Source: Paraeggerthella hongkongensis
Lineage (GTDB): Bacteria > Actinomycetota > Coriobacteriia > Coriobacteriales > Eggerthellaceae
Reading direction: 5' to 3'
Assembly (NCBI RefSeq): GCF_003340345.1
Contig: NZ_PPTQ01000011.1
Span: 1-64,000, forward strand
DNA length: 64,000 nt
A program made the position numbers and the translations under genes. Below the pieces are notes generated by a model. It searched no databases. It saw only the letters and a program-made list of their open reading frames with translations, and was not told where the DNA came from. How positions within the stretch are numbered: position 1 is the stretch's first letter; each line of letters begins with the position of its first letter. Positions 1-9,887 of this stretch are shown one piece after another.

Positions 1-89
1 GGGCTGGCGACGCCTTCGGGCTTGGCGGAGCCGACGGGGCGGCGGGGTCGGCGCTACTCGGACGCTTCGATTTGCCGCAGAGGTTTTCA

Positions 90-241
90 GGTTCTGTCAA
101 AACGGACGAGTTTTGCGGCGGTTTTTCGTCTTGCAGAGAGATGACGCTGCGGGGCGTTTTTCATCATGCCTGGTCAAAAGGCTGCTTGTTGCATTTATCC
201 TGATTCGAGAACCAGCAAAACTCGTCCGTTTTGACAGAACC
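90..241. repeat. Dispersed inverted-repeat element, copy R1
   Basis: Positions 90-116 and 215-241 are a perfect 27-bp inverted repeat whose arms contain CAAAACTCGTCCGTTTTG, itself a small palindrome (CAAAAC/GTTTTG). The interior (117-214) is exactly 98 nt and aligns without gaps to the interiors of copies at 16040-16189 and 44109-44254, sharing GCGTTTT, CCTGGTCA and TTTATCCT blocks. It lies downstream of the groEL stop. No open reading frame inside it is credible. Positions 1-89 hold nothing I can name. Confidence 0.85.
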
Positions 242-292
242 GGCCCGCACGCGCGCAGGCGCGGGCCACATGCGGGCGCAAGGGGCACACAC

Positions 293-322
293 AAGAAGGG
301 CGACCCGCGGGCCGCCCTTCTT
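293..322 (-). terminator. Putative terminator after groEL
   Basis: AAGAAGGGCG (293-302) pairs perfectly with CGCCCTTCTT (313-322) around a GC-rich loop, about 35 nt past the groEL stop. The U-tract on the minus strand is weak, so this is an imperfect intrinsic terminator. Confidence 0.6.
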
Positions 323-357
323 TCCGAGTTTAAATTGTGCGATGCAGGCCGCAGGGC

Positions 358-2010
<1,653 letters not shown>

Positions 2011-2041
2011 TCAACTGCGTTGTTGTTAGCGGGATATTCGC

Positions 2042-2329
2042 TTATGCAAAGACAGCGTACAGATCGTCCGCGCGAAGAATGAGCACGTCCTCGCCGTCCA
2101 CGTGAATCTCGGTGCCGCCGAACTTGCCGTAGACGACCTTGTCGCCCACCTTCACCGGAACGGGAACCAGGTTGCCGTCCTTATCGAGCTTGCCGTCGCC
2201 CACAGCCAGAACGGTGCCGCTCTGGGGCTTTTCCTTCGCTTCGGTCGCAAGGTACAGACCCGACGCCGTGGTCTCCTCGGCCTCGTCCTGCTTGACGATG
2301 ACGCGATCACCCAGGGGTTTCAGATTCAT
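2042..2329 (-). CDS. groS: 10 kDa co-chaperonin GroES
   Basis: Seven-subunit lid of the GroEL chamber; 95 residues starting MNLKPLGDRV, the usual GroES N-terminus. The reading frame is open 29 codons further upstream, but that stretch overlaps the CIRCE operator and has no family similarity. The ATG at 2329 has an AAGGAAGG Shine-Dalgarno at good spacing, so I take that start. First gene of the groES-groEL operon. Confidence 0.97.
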   Translation of the reverse strand: MNLKPLGDRVIVKQDEAEETTASGLYLATEAKEKPQSGTVLAVGDGKLDKDGNLVPVPVKVGDKVVYGKFGGTEIHVDGEDVLILRADDLYAVFA

Positions 2330-2409
2330 AACGTGCCTTCCTTTCGTCGTCCGACTCGCGTAGCGGAACGTTTGATGTTCGCTATGTAACCACTCGATTG
2401 CGGTGACTG

Positions 2410-2436
2410 CTAGCACTCATCGTTAGCGAGTGCTAA
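2410..2436 (-). promoter_or_regulatory. CIRCE operator (HrcA binding site)
   Basis: CTAGCACTC (2410-2418), nine spacer bases, then GAGTGCTAA (2428-2436). This matches the classical TTAGCACTC-N9-GAGTGCTAA heat-shock operator with one mismatch. It lies just downstream of the -10 box and about 80 nt before the groES start. It predicts HrcA repression of groES-groEL; hrcA is not in this window. Confidence 0.95.
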
Positions 2437-2446
2437 ACATTGCGTT

Positions 2447-2474
2447 ATCATAGCAGCCTCATCGCCGATTGCAA
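2447..2474 (-). promoter_or_regulatory. groES-groEL promoter
   Basis: On the minus strand TTGCAA (2469-2474) and TATGAT (2447-2452) are separated by 16 nt, a good housekeeping-sigma promoter. The CIRCE element begins about 10 nt downstream, so bound HrcA would cover the transcription start. Confidence 0.75.
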
Positions 2475-2656
2475 GAGTATTCAGAGAAATCTAAGCCCAT
2501 GCGTTTCAGGTTTGACAGAATCGCCAAACGATCGTCACAATTGGGCCGCCGGACGGTGCGCGCAACGTACGCCGCGCGCAAGCGGCGCGAGCCCGATTCG
2601 GGAACCTTCGCCAAGCAATGGCCGCGCACAAGAAGCGAGGCCCTGCCGCAACCGCG

Positions 2657-3355
2657 TCAGCTGGCACCCGGACGAACCAGCCCGCTTTCGTATGCCTTCA
2701 CCACCAACTGAGCGCGATCGTGCGCGTCCAGCTTGGCCATGATGCGCGCCAGATGGGTTTTCACCGTGGCGGGAGAAATGAACAAATCGGCCCCTATCTG
2801 CTCGTTCGTCATCCCGCGCGCAACGAGCACCAGGATTTCGCGCTCGCGATCGGTCAGCGCGCCGATAGCAGACCGAACCCCTGCGCCGTCCCCCGGAACA
2901 AGCGGGCGCGACGCGACGAACTCCTCGATCAGACGACGCGTAATGGACGGCTGAATAAGGGCGTCCCCCCGTGCGACCACGCGAACGGCAGCGGCGATCT
3001 CGTCGGGTTCGGCATCCTTGAGAAGAAAGCCGCTTGCACCGGCGGCCAGGGCATCGTACACGTACTCGTCCAGATCGAACGTCGTCAGGATAAGCACGCG
3101 AACGTCCTCGAGCCGAGGATCGTTGCTGATAGCGCGCGTAGCTTCGATGCCGTTCATGTGCGGCATGCGAATGTCCATGAGCACCACGTCGGGCCGCAGG
3201 CGCTGCGCCAGCTCCACCGCCTCCTGGCCGTCGCGCGCCTCGCCCACCACGTCGATGTCGCCGTACGTGAGCAGGATCAGGCGAAACCCGCTGCGCACAA
3301 GATCCTGGTCGTCGGCCACCAGCACGCGCACCTTGCCTCCATCGTTACGCTCCAT
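2657..3355 (-). CDS. NarL/DesR-type response regulator
   Basis: DNA-binding partner of the histidine kinase encoded just upstream. The receiver domain (about 9-125) has the acidic pair D15/D16, the likely phosphorylation site D61 (LMDIRMP) and the conserved K113. A LuxR-type helix-turn-helix occupies about 165-225 (LTDREREILVLVARGMTNEQI). The 232-residue length is normal for NarL/FixJ regulators. The start overlaps the kinase stop by 11 nt, so the two are translationally coupled. The signal sensed is not evident from the sequence. Confidence 0.9.
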   Translation of the reverse strand: MERNDGGKVRVLVADDQDLVRSGFRLILLTYGDIDVVGEARDGQEAVELAQRLRPDVVLMDIRMPHMNGIEATRAISNDPRLEDVRVLILTTFDLDEYVYDALAAGASGFLLKDAEPDEIAAAVRVVARGDALIQPSITRRLIEEFVASRPLVPGDGAGVRSAIGALTDREREILVLVARGMTNEQIGADLFISPATVKTHLARIMAKLDAHDRAQLVVKAYESGLVRPGAS

Positions 3356-4625
3356 GCTGCGCCTCCGCTCCCTTAACCGGAATGCTGGCCATCACGCGGA
3401 AACCGCCTTCCGCGGCGTTGCCTGCGGAAAACGTTCCGCCCAGCAGATGAACGCGCTCGGACATTCCCGCAATGCCATGCCCCGCCCCGTCGGCAGCCTG
3501 GGGAAGGCCGTCGCGCAGCGCAAGCGCGCCGACAGCGGGCTCGAACCCGCGTCCGTCGTCCTTCACCGTCAGGCGCGCCTGCCCGTCCTCGATCGCAAGG
3601 CGAATCGAAACCTCGTGGGCGCCCGCATGCCTGACTATATTGGTTGCCGCTTCCCGCGCTATGCCGAACAAGGCCATGTCGACGTGCGCAGGAACGCCGG
3701 CACGATCGTAGCCCGCAGCGTCGAGGCGCACCGAAAGCCCCGCGTCGCGCAGGTACGCGGCCAAGTCCTCCAGCCTATCCGTCCCCGATGCCGGCGCCGT
3801 TTCGGCCGTCTCGTCGCCGTGCCGCAGCACCCCGATCATGCTGCGGATGTCGTCGAGCGCCGTTTTAGCCGTGGCCCGCACCGTGGCGACGGCCTCCTTC
3901 GCCGCCGCAGGATCCACGTCGATCAAGCGCTCGGCGGCAGCGGCCTGGATGCTCACGGCCGACAGCGAATGAGCAGTGATGTCGTGCACTTCGCGCGCAA
4001 TGCGCACGCGCTCCTCCTCCACGCGACGCGCGGCCTCCTCTTCGCGCGAGCGCTCCGCTTCGAGCGCCCGCTGCTCGGTGGCTTCGACGTACGCGCGATG
4101 CGTGCGGTACGCATAGCCCGCAAGGGCGGCGGCCAGCACCAGCGCGATGTTTTGGAACCGCGTGAAAAACGTCAGGCTGGCGGTGCGCGAGGGCGCGTCC
4201 ATCAGCAACAACCCCGCAACTGCCACAACCGCCGCAAGCGCCGCCTCTGCACGGCCGCGCTCGTTGGCTATGGTGTACACCGCTATCACGGGCCCCACCA
4301 CGGTCAAGGAAAACCCGCTGAACGCATTCTGCAATCCAAGAAACGACACGAAGCAGAACAGGAACACGGGCCAGGGAAAGCGCCGGCGCAAAACCAGCGG
4401 CAACGTGGTGATGGCAAGCGCCACGAACACCTGCACGTTCGGCACCACGTTTACCATGCCCAGGTACTGGCGCAACGCCAGATCGGGAATCACAATCGAC
4501 GAAGCCGTCAGCATGAGCTGCGCGCTTCCGAACAAAAACGCCAGCAAGGCGACGGCCGCGTCAATACCCCAATCGCGAGGCGTCATCGAACGATTATGTA
4601 CTAGATAGTTATCCATGCGTGCCAT
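3345..4625 (-). CDS. DesK/NarX-type sensor histidine kinase
   Basis: Membrane sensor kinase of 426 residues. About five hydrophobic segments lie within residues 20-172, followed by a charged coiled-coil linker (about 180-208). The HisKA_3 dimerisation box has the phospho-accepting H214 (REVHDITAHSLSAV), and a HATPase domain follows with the DDGRGF and GHGIAGM ATP-lid motifs. Family precedents include sensing of membrane state or small envelope ligands. ATGs at 4625 and 4616 are both possible; I list the first. The downstream regulator overlaps by 11 nt. Confidence 0.88.
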   Translation of the reverse strand: MARMDNYLVHNRSMTPRDWGIDAAVALLAFLFGSAQLMLTASSIVIPDLALRQYLGMVNVVPNVQVFVALAITTLPLVLRRRFPWPVFLFCFVSFLGLQNAFSGFSLTVVGPVIAVYTIANERGRAEAALAAVVAVAGLLLMDAPSRTASLTFFTRFQNIALVLAAALAGYAYRTHRAYVEATEQRALEAERSREEEAARRVEEERVRIAREVHDITAHSLSAVSIQAAAAERLIDVDPAAAKEAVATVRATAKTALDDIRSMIGVLRHGDETAETAPASGTDRLEDLAAYLRDAGLSVRLDAAGYDRAGVPAHVDMALFGIAREAATNIVRHAGAHEVSIRLAIEDGQARLTVKDDGRGFEPAVGALALRDGLPQAADGAGHGIAGMSERVHLLGGTFSAGNAAEGGFRVMASIPVKGAEAQHGA

Positions 4626-4686
4626 ACTACGCGACCTTGAACACGCGCGCCATACACCAGCAGGCGTACTGCAGGGAACAAAACCG

Positions 4687-6372
4687 TTACAGACGAGGCG
4701 ACTCCACCAAGTCGATCAACTGCTGGCGCGTATGGATACCCAGCTTGGAATAGATGTTGCGCACGTGGCTGCGAACGGTATTTTCGGTTACGAACAGCGC
4801 TTCGGCAATATATGCCTTCGTGCGGCCCCGCGCCAGATAAACCAGCACCTCCGCCTCGCGCTCCGTCAGGCCGCCCTCCCGAGCAACGGCGGCACAGCGC
4901 GATTCAAGCGCACGCTCCCCTTCGGACGCCGCATCGGCCTGCGTCGCCGCAGCATCCGCCTGCGCAGCCGCAAGCGCGCCGTCGACGCCCGGCCCGTCCT
5001 GGCCAGCCCCTTCGCGGCGGCGCTTCCGATCCCGCGAGAAGAACACGAGCGCCATGCACAGCGCGTACAGCACCACCACGATAATCACCAAAAAGCGCAT
5101 GGTGTGCTCGCCTTCGTCGCTCGGCCCGCCTCCCGCAACCGCCGCAGCGAACCCGCCCAGCAGCGCAACGGCCAAGAACACGCGCGCGACGCCCATCGTC
5201 ACGCCCATGAGCACGTACGGAGACACGCGCCGCACATGCGCGACCTCGGCCACCAGGTACGTGATCAAAAGCGCCACGAAGTAGTAGCTACCCAGCAAGA
5301 GCATGTAGAACACCAGGTTGTACATTTCGCTGAGAAACGGCAGGAACACCAGCATGGCGGCCAGCACCGGCATGATGACGCGCGACACCGTCGACACCTT
5401 CGGCATGCGGTGCATCACGAACACGACGAAGCAGAACACGATGATCGCGCCCACAATGGCCCCGGACGACACCTTGCCGGAGCCTTCGAAGTCAAGGGAT
5501 CCCGTCAGCATGAAGCTGTTCAAAAGCCCGATAACGGCTTCCAGCACGAAAAACGCCACTACGGAATCGCCCAACTCCAAAAACGCATCGCGATACGCGG
5601 CAAACCGCGCGCGGAAAGAAGCCTTGTCCTGGCCGCCTGCGCTTGCGCCCGCGCCTGCTCCTGCATCCGCATTGACGCACGCGGGAGCGCCCTCGCCCTG
5701 CTCGCACGCACGCGCATCGCCCGCGGCGGCCTCGGCACCCGCGGGCGGCGCTCCCTCGGCGCACACGTGCGGCAGCGCACGACGGACGAACCGTGCGCAC
5801 AGCGCCGCTACCACAAGCAACACGCAGCTCAGCTTCATCTGCACGTCGGGATCAAGCGGCGTCAGCTCGGCCGAAACCACCACGTTCAACAGCATGCCCA
5901 GCGCAATCTGCGTAACGATCACGCTCGGCTTTTCCGCTGAGAACACTTCGATCCAAAACAGCGAGAGCATCACCGATCCCGCGCCGTACAGCACACCCGG
6001 AATCAGCAGAGCCATGTCGGCAGGAAGCGAAAGGACCACTCCCGCAAGGGCGGCAGCGTTAGCGGCAATCAGAAGCCCCGTCGGCAACACGTAGGGCATG
6101 GAGAACGCCTTGAGCCGACCGGTCAAAGCAAGCAGCACGGCGATGCCCGCGCACACGACCACCGAGCACGCCACCACCACGTTGAAGAACAGGTCGGGAA
6201 CGAACAGAAACGGCGACTTCACGAACGCGAAGGCCGAAAGGTACGCGCTGGAGTTCACGCCCCGGTACAATCCGAAACCCAAAACAATCGCGGCAGAAAG
6301 CACAAAAGGACGCACGCTCGCGCGTGACGAATGCGTTTCTTTTCCCCGGCTTCTCTCCCTCATGCTCTGCAT
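4687..6372 (-). CDS. Membrane-embedded LuxR-type transcriptional regulator
   Basis: 561 residues. A long polytopic membrane part (about residues 18-430, around 12 hydrophobic segments) is followed by an acidic Ala-rich linker and a C-terminal LuxR helix-turn-helix (LTEREAEVLVYLARGRT). This architecture is typical of Eggerthellaceae regulators that sit beside substrate-specific flavin or molybdenum reductases and respond to the substrate. It is transcribed divergently from the flavoprotein at 6569, so that is its likely target. The frame stays open to 6984 but overlaps that gene. The start is uncertain (6372 or 6363) because neither ATG has a well-spaced ribosome binding site. Confidence 0.85.
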   Translation of the reverse strand: MQSMRERSRGKETHSSRASVRPFVLSAAIVLGFGLYRGVNSSAYLSAFAFVKSPFLFVPDLFFNVVVACSVVVCAGIAVLLALTGRLKAFSMPYVLPTGLLIAANAAALAGVVLSLPADMALLIPGVLYGAGSVMLSLFWIEVFSAEKPSVIVTQIALGMLLNVVVSAELTPLDPDVQMKLSCVLLVVAALCARFVRRALPHVCAEGAPPAGAEAAAGDARACEQGEGAPACVNADAGAGAGASAGGQDKASFRARFAAYRDAFLELGDSVVAFFVLEAVIGLLNSFMLTGSLDFEGSGKVSSGAIVGAIIVFCFVVFVMHRMPKVSTVSRVIMPVLAAMLVFLPFLSEMYNLVFYMLLLGSYYFVALLITYLVAEVAHVRRVSPYVLMGVTMGVARVFLAVALLGGFAAAVAGGGPSDEGEHTMRFLVIIVVVLYALCMALVFFSRDRKRRREGAGQDGPGVDGALAAAQADAAATQADAASEGERALESRCAAVAREGGLTEREAEVLVYLARGRTKAYIAEALFVTENTVRSHVRNIYSKLGIHTRQQLIDLVESPRL

Positions 6373-6568
6373 GATACGGTATGGGCAACCTTCCCACCAG
6401 CAGAAATTCAAACCCTCCTGCAATATAGTCCGAAACGGACGGTGACGGAACAAGCCGGCATCCGTATGGTGAACCCCGTCGCACAGCAACGGCGACGCAC
6501 AACAGGAGGAGCCGCAGCCAACCGAAACCATGCTCGGTGCAGGATGCGGCCCAAGGAGGGAGACCATC

Positions 6569-8062
6569 ATGGAAACAAGCATGAATCGTCGTAATTTCTT
6601 GAAGGCGGCCATCGCCTCGGGCGCCGTCATCGCCGCCGGCGGCGCGCTTGCCGGATGCGCCAGCAACAACACGGCGGGCAGCAGCACCGGCGCGGAGAAC
6701 GTGGTAGGAACCGCCCCGGTTTCGTTCAGCGACGAAACCGACGTGCTCATTCTGGGCACGGGCATTGCCGGCATGTCCGCAGCCATGGATCCGGTGGAAG
6801 CCGGCCACAAGGTCATGCTGGTGGACAAGCTGGAGCGCGTGGGCGGCGAGAGCTTCATCGCCTGCGGCGTTATGAACGTCGTCGGATCGAAGATGCAGAA
6901 GGACGCCGGCCTTGAGGTTGACCCCGAGACGAACTGGCAGAAGTTCCTCCCCATCCTTGAGAAAAAGGGCGAGACCGATGACATGGACTACAAGCACAAC
7001 GTCTACGTCTACCAGACCGAGTGGGCCGACCGCGTAGCCGCCGACTACGGCGCGGTGTTCCAGCCCATCACCGACTACATGGGCACGGGCGCGCCCACGT
7101 CCATGCTGCTGCCCGGCAACGGCATCGGCGACATGCAGGCCGTGCTCACGCCGCTGCAGAAGGGCCTGGAGAAAAAGGGCGCCACGTACAAGCTGAACCT
7201 GCGCGCCACGAACTTCATCGTCGACGGCGAGGGCGCGCCCATCGGTGTGCGCTTCAACGACGAGAAGAACGGTAAGACCGTCGACATCAAGGCGAAGAAG
7301 ATCATCGTGGCTACGGGCGGATTCTCCTGCAACCAGGAAATGGTGTCCACCTACCTGCCCAGCCAGGCTCGCCTGGGGCCGCTGACGGTCAACTCCATGG
7401 GCGAAGGCCACCAGATGTGCAAGGCGCTGGGCGGCGTGTACACGCACATGGACATGGAAGCGAACCGCATGAGCGACCTGGCGCAGGTTACCGTTTGGGG
7501 CTACTTCTCCCCGCAGGTGCAGGTGACGCCGCAGGGCCGTCGCTTCATCAAGGAGGACCAGAGCCACGACTCCCCCGACGCCGCCGCCAAGCTGGGCTTG
7601 GGCTTCTGGTGGACCATTTTCGACGACCAGGCCATCAACAGCAGCCAGAAGTGGAACGTCGAGATGAACATGAAGGGCAACGCCGATCGCCTGGTGGGCC
7701 CGTGCTCCACCCTTGAGGAATTGGCCACCGCCATGGACGTTCCCGCAGCCAACCTGCTGGAGACGTTCGCCCGTTACGACGAGCTGGTAGCCGCCGGCGA
7801 GGACACGGACTTCAAGAAGAAGCTGTTCCTGCAGTCGCTTTCCGCTCCGTACTACGCCATGAAGCACTTCCCGTACCGCTACAAGACCCATGGCGGCATG
7901 AAGATCACCACCGACAGCCAGCTTACGGACAAGGACGGCACCCCCATCCCCAACGTGTACTGCTGCGGCTCCACCGTGGCCGACAGCGGCAGCGACCTGT
8001 CCCCCAACGCCGGCAGCGGCTTGATCAGCGGCAAGGCCGTCGTTGAGGCTCTGAAGGCATAA
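6569..8062 (+). CDS. Tat-exported FAD-dependent reductase (fumarate reductase-like fold)
   Basis: 497 residues. A twin-arginine signal (NRRNFLKAA, R7-R8) is followed by a hydrophobic stretch and a lipobox LAGC with Cys30, suggesting an exported, possibly lipid-anchored flavoprotein. The FAD-binding GTGIAG is at 63-68 and a GGES motif follows. It has the FAD_binding_2 fold only, with no FMN-binding or heme domain. By eye, substrate residues of classical fumarate reductases are replaced (KTHGG in place of HTMGG, no Arg near the C-terminal flavin motif), so the substrate is probably not fumarate. The start is fixed by AAGGAGGG eight nt before ATG 6569. Probably a terminal reductase for a specific organic acceptor. 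Confidence 0.85.
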   Translation: METSMNRRNFLKAAIASGAVIAAGGALAGCASNNTAGSSTGAENVVGTAPVSFSDETDVLILGTGIAGMSAAMDPVEAGHKVMLVDKLERVGGESFIACGVMNVVGSKMQKDAGLEVDPETNWQKFLPILEKKGETDDMDYKHNVYVYQTEWADRVAADYGAVFQPITDYMGTGAPTSMLLPGNGIGDMQAVLTPLQKGLEKKGATYKLNLRATNFIVDGEGAPIGVRFNDEKNGKTVDIKAKKIIVATGGFSCNQEMVSTYLPSQARLGPLTVNSMGEGHQMCKALGGVYTHMDMEANRMSDLAQVTVWGYFSPQVQVTPQGRRFIKEDQSHDSPDAAAKLGLGFWWTIFDDQAINSSQKWNVEMNMKGNADRLVGPCSTLEELATAMDVPAANLLETFARYDELVAAGEDTDFKKKLFLQSLSAPYYAMKHFPYRYKTHGGMKITTDSQLTDKDGTPIPNVYCCGSTVADSGSDLSPNAGSGLISGKAVVEALKA

Positions 8063-8088
8063 CCCGATTCACACCCCTCCCCCTCGGA

Positions 8089-8118
8089 AAGGGCTCGAGC
8101 CGCACGGCTCGAGCCCTT
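8089..8118 (+). terminator. Intrinsic terminator after the first flavoprotein
   Basis: AAGGGCTCGAGCCG (8089-8102) pairs perfectly with CGGCTCGAGCCCTT (8105-8118), followed by TCTTTTC. This is a convincing terminator for the plus-strand reductase gene. Confidence 0.85.
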
Positions 8119-8170
8119 CTTTTCAATCGAACAAGACGGGAGGAAACCGAACGCCGCCCGCGCAGACCTG

Positions 8171-8210
8171 CCGCACAGGGCGCGCCGCGCATTCAACGCG
8201 CCCTGTGCGG
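8171..8210 (-). terminator. Hairpin after the second flavoprotein
   Basis: CCGCACAGGGCGCG (8171-8184) and CGCGCCCTGTGCGG (8197-8210) form a perfect 14-bp stem with a 12-nt loop, 17 nt past the minus-strand stop at 8227. There is no U-tract, so termination strength is unclear. Confidence 0.55.
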
Positions 8211-8226
8211 CGCGAAGCCCTGGCGT

Positions 8227-9741
8227 TTAGCGAGCCGCCTCGAGCGCCGACACCACGGCCTCGCCCACCAGCATGCCGAACGCACCGTTCGAGGCCAGGC
8301 CCTCTCCTCCGTTCGCAGCCACCGACCCGCAACAGTACACGTTGCGGATGGAAGCCCCCGACGTACCGGTCAGGCGACCGTTTTCGTCAGTCAGCACACC
8401 GCCGCGCGTGCGGTAGCGAACGGGAAGCTGCTTGATCGCGTAATAGGGAGCCTGCAAGCTTTTCAAATTCACCGTACGGCCGAAATCATCGTCCTTTCCA
8501 GCCGAAACCAGTTTGTCGAAGCGATCCATCGTAGCTTGCAGCACGTCGGCTGGAACCCCGATTGCCGCGGCAAGCTCGGCCGCGTCGTCACAGGGCCCCA
8601 CCAGGCGCTTCGCGTATTTGCTGGTCATCTGAGCGGCGCTGCGAGACTGCGACCCGTCGCTTATCCGCTTGTCGAACACCGTCCACCAGTACCCGCGATC
8701 CTGGCTGAAGCACGCGTTCGCCGGCGCGTTCACGTCGTCCTCGCACGCAAAGCGACGCCCCTGCGCATCCACGATCAGCGTGGGAGCGAACATGCCCCAG
8801 GCCGACACTTGCGGCAAGTCGCTGGTCAAAGGCAGGGTCCCGTCCATGCCCGACAGCTGCCCGCCGGCCCGTCGGCACAGCTCCTGGCCTTCTCCCATGG
8901 AAGCGTACGTGAAGCAACCCGCCCTGAGCAGCGCGGGGGCATGAGCGCTCACCAACGGCTGACTGCTGGCAAACCCGCCGGTGGCAACCACTACCGCTCC
9001 AGCCCGAACGTCGACGACCGAACCGCTTTCCTCCACGAAAAAGCGCATGCCGCACACCACCGCGCTTTCGTCCAGGATGAACGCGACCGCGCGGTACCCC
9101 GTCTGGAACGCCGCGCCCTTGCTTGACAGGCCATCGCGCAGGGGAACCATGACGGACTGCATGTCGCCCAGACCGTTTTTCGGCAGCATGACAGCGTCGT
9201 TAACGCCCTCCTTCCCGTAGGTGGACGGGTCGGCGAACTGCGCACCGTAGCTCTCGGACAGGCGGTCGACCCATCTCGGGGCGGCTAGGTACAACGATTT
9301 CGCGAAATCGAGATTGCCCACGCCTGCAGCGGAAAGCTCTTTCTTGCGAGCCGGCCACGCGTCTTCGGCACTTTGCGCGAAACCCGCTTTCTTCTGCAGC
9401 TTGCTGCCGGCCACGTGCATGATGCCGTCCGCGTCGTAGCTTTCGCCCCCCAGCAGGCTCAACTTGTCAACCACCATCACCTTGTAGCCAGCCTCGGCAG
9501 GGGCCATGGCCGCAGACAAACCGGAAACGCCGCTGCCCACGATCAGCACGTCGACCGAGTTCGAAAAGGAAACGGGCGGCTGCGCCACCACCGTGGAAAC
9601 CTGCGACGCGCCATCGGAATCGGCCGAGGGCACCAGCGTGTTCGATATGCGCTCGACCGACGAGCATGCCCCCAGCACGCCCCCAGCGGCGAACGCGGTA
9701 GCGGAAAGGCCCGCAAGCTTGAAAAAGGCGCGGCGCTCCAT
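8227..9741 (-). CDS. Second Tat-exported FAD-dependent reductase, paralogue of the first
   Basis: 504 residues. The N-terminus MERRAFFKLAG has a twin-arginine motif, a hydrophobic core and lipobox LGAC (Cys26). GSGVSG at 69-74 binds FAD. It aligns with the reductase at 6569 over its whole length (GYWWTVFDK against GFWWTIFDD; APYYAIKQLPVRYRTRGG against APYYAMKHFPYRYKTHGG; shared NVYCCGS). The two genes are tail to tail, consistent with an old duplication followed by divergence. It too lacks the fumarate-reductase substrate residues. AAGGAG lies eight nt before the ATG at 9741; the frame continues upstream but without signal-peptide logic. No regulator is adjacent. Confidence 0.84.
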   Translation of the reverse strand: MERRAFFKLAGLSATAFAAGGVLGACSSVERISNTLVPSADSDGASQVSTVVAQPPVSFSNSVDVLIVGSGVSGLSAAMAPAEAGYKVMVVDKLSLLGGESYDADGIMHVAGSKLQKKAGFAQSAEDAWPARKKELSAAGVGNLDFAKSLYLAAPRWVDRLSESYGAQFADPSTYGKEGVNDAVMLPKNGLGDMQSVMVPLRDGLSSKGAAFQTGYRAVAFILDESAVVCGMRFFVEESGSVVDVRAGAVVVATGGFASSQPLVSAHAPALLRAGCFTYASMGEGQELCRRAGGQLSGMDGTLPLTSDLPQVSAWGMFAPTLIVDAQGRRFACEDDVNAPANACFSQDRGYWWTVFDKRISDGSQSRSAAQMTSKYAKRLVGPCDDAAELAAAIGVPADVLQATMDRFDKLVSAGKDDDFGRTVNLKSLQAPYYAIKQLPVRYRTRGGVLTDENGRLTGTSGASIRNVYCCGSVAANGGEGLASNGAFGMLVGEAVVSALEAAR

Positions 9742-9887
9742 GCAGCAGGCTCCTTCGTTTCGAGGTAAAGGCACGAATCGCCTCCGAGTATAGTGAGGCC
9801 GCGTTCGCTTGTCGCGACATCCTTGCCAGCCGCCACTCAATCTTCGCAAAGCGCGAAAACGGGTCGAGCGTCAGCTCGGCTTCGCGC

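Noticed and set aside
6569-8062. Naming the gene as fumarate reductase
   Set aside because: The fold fits but substrate residues appear replaced, so a generic reductase call is safer.
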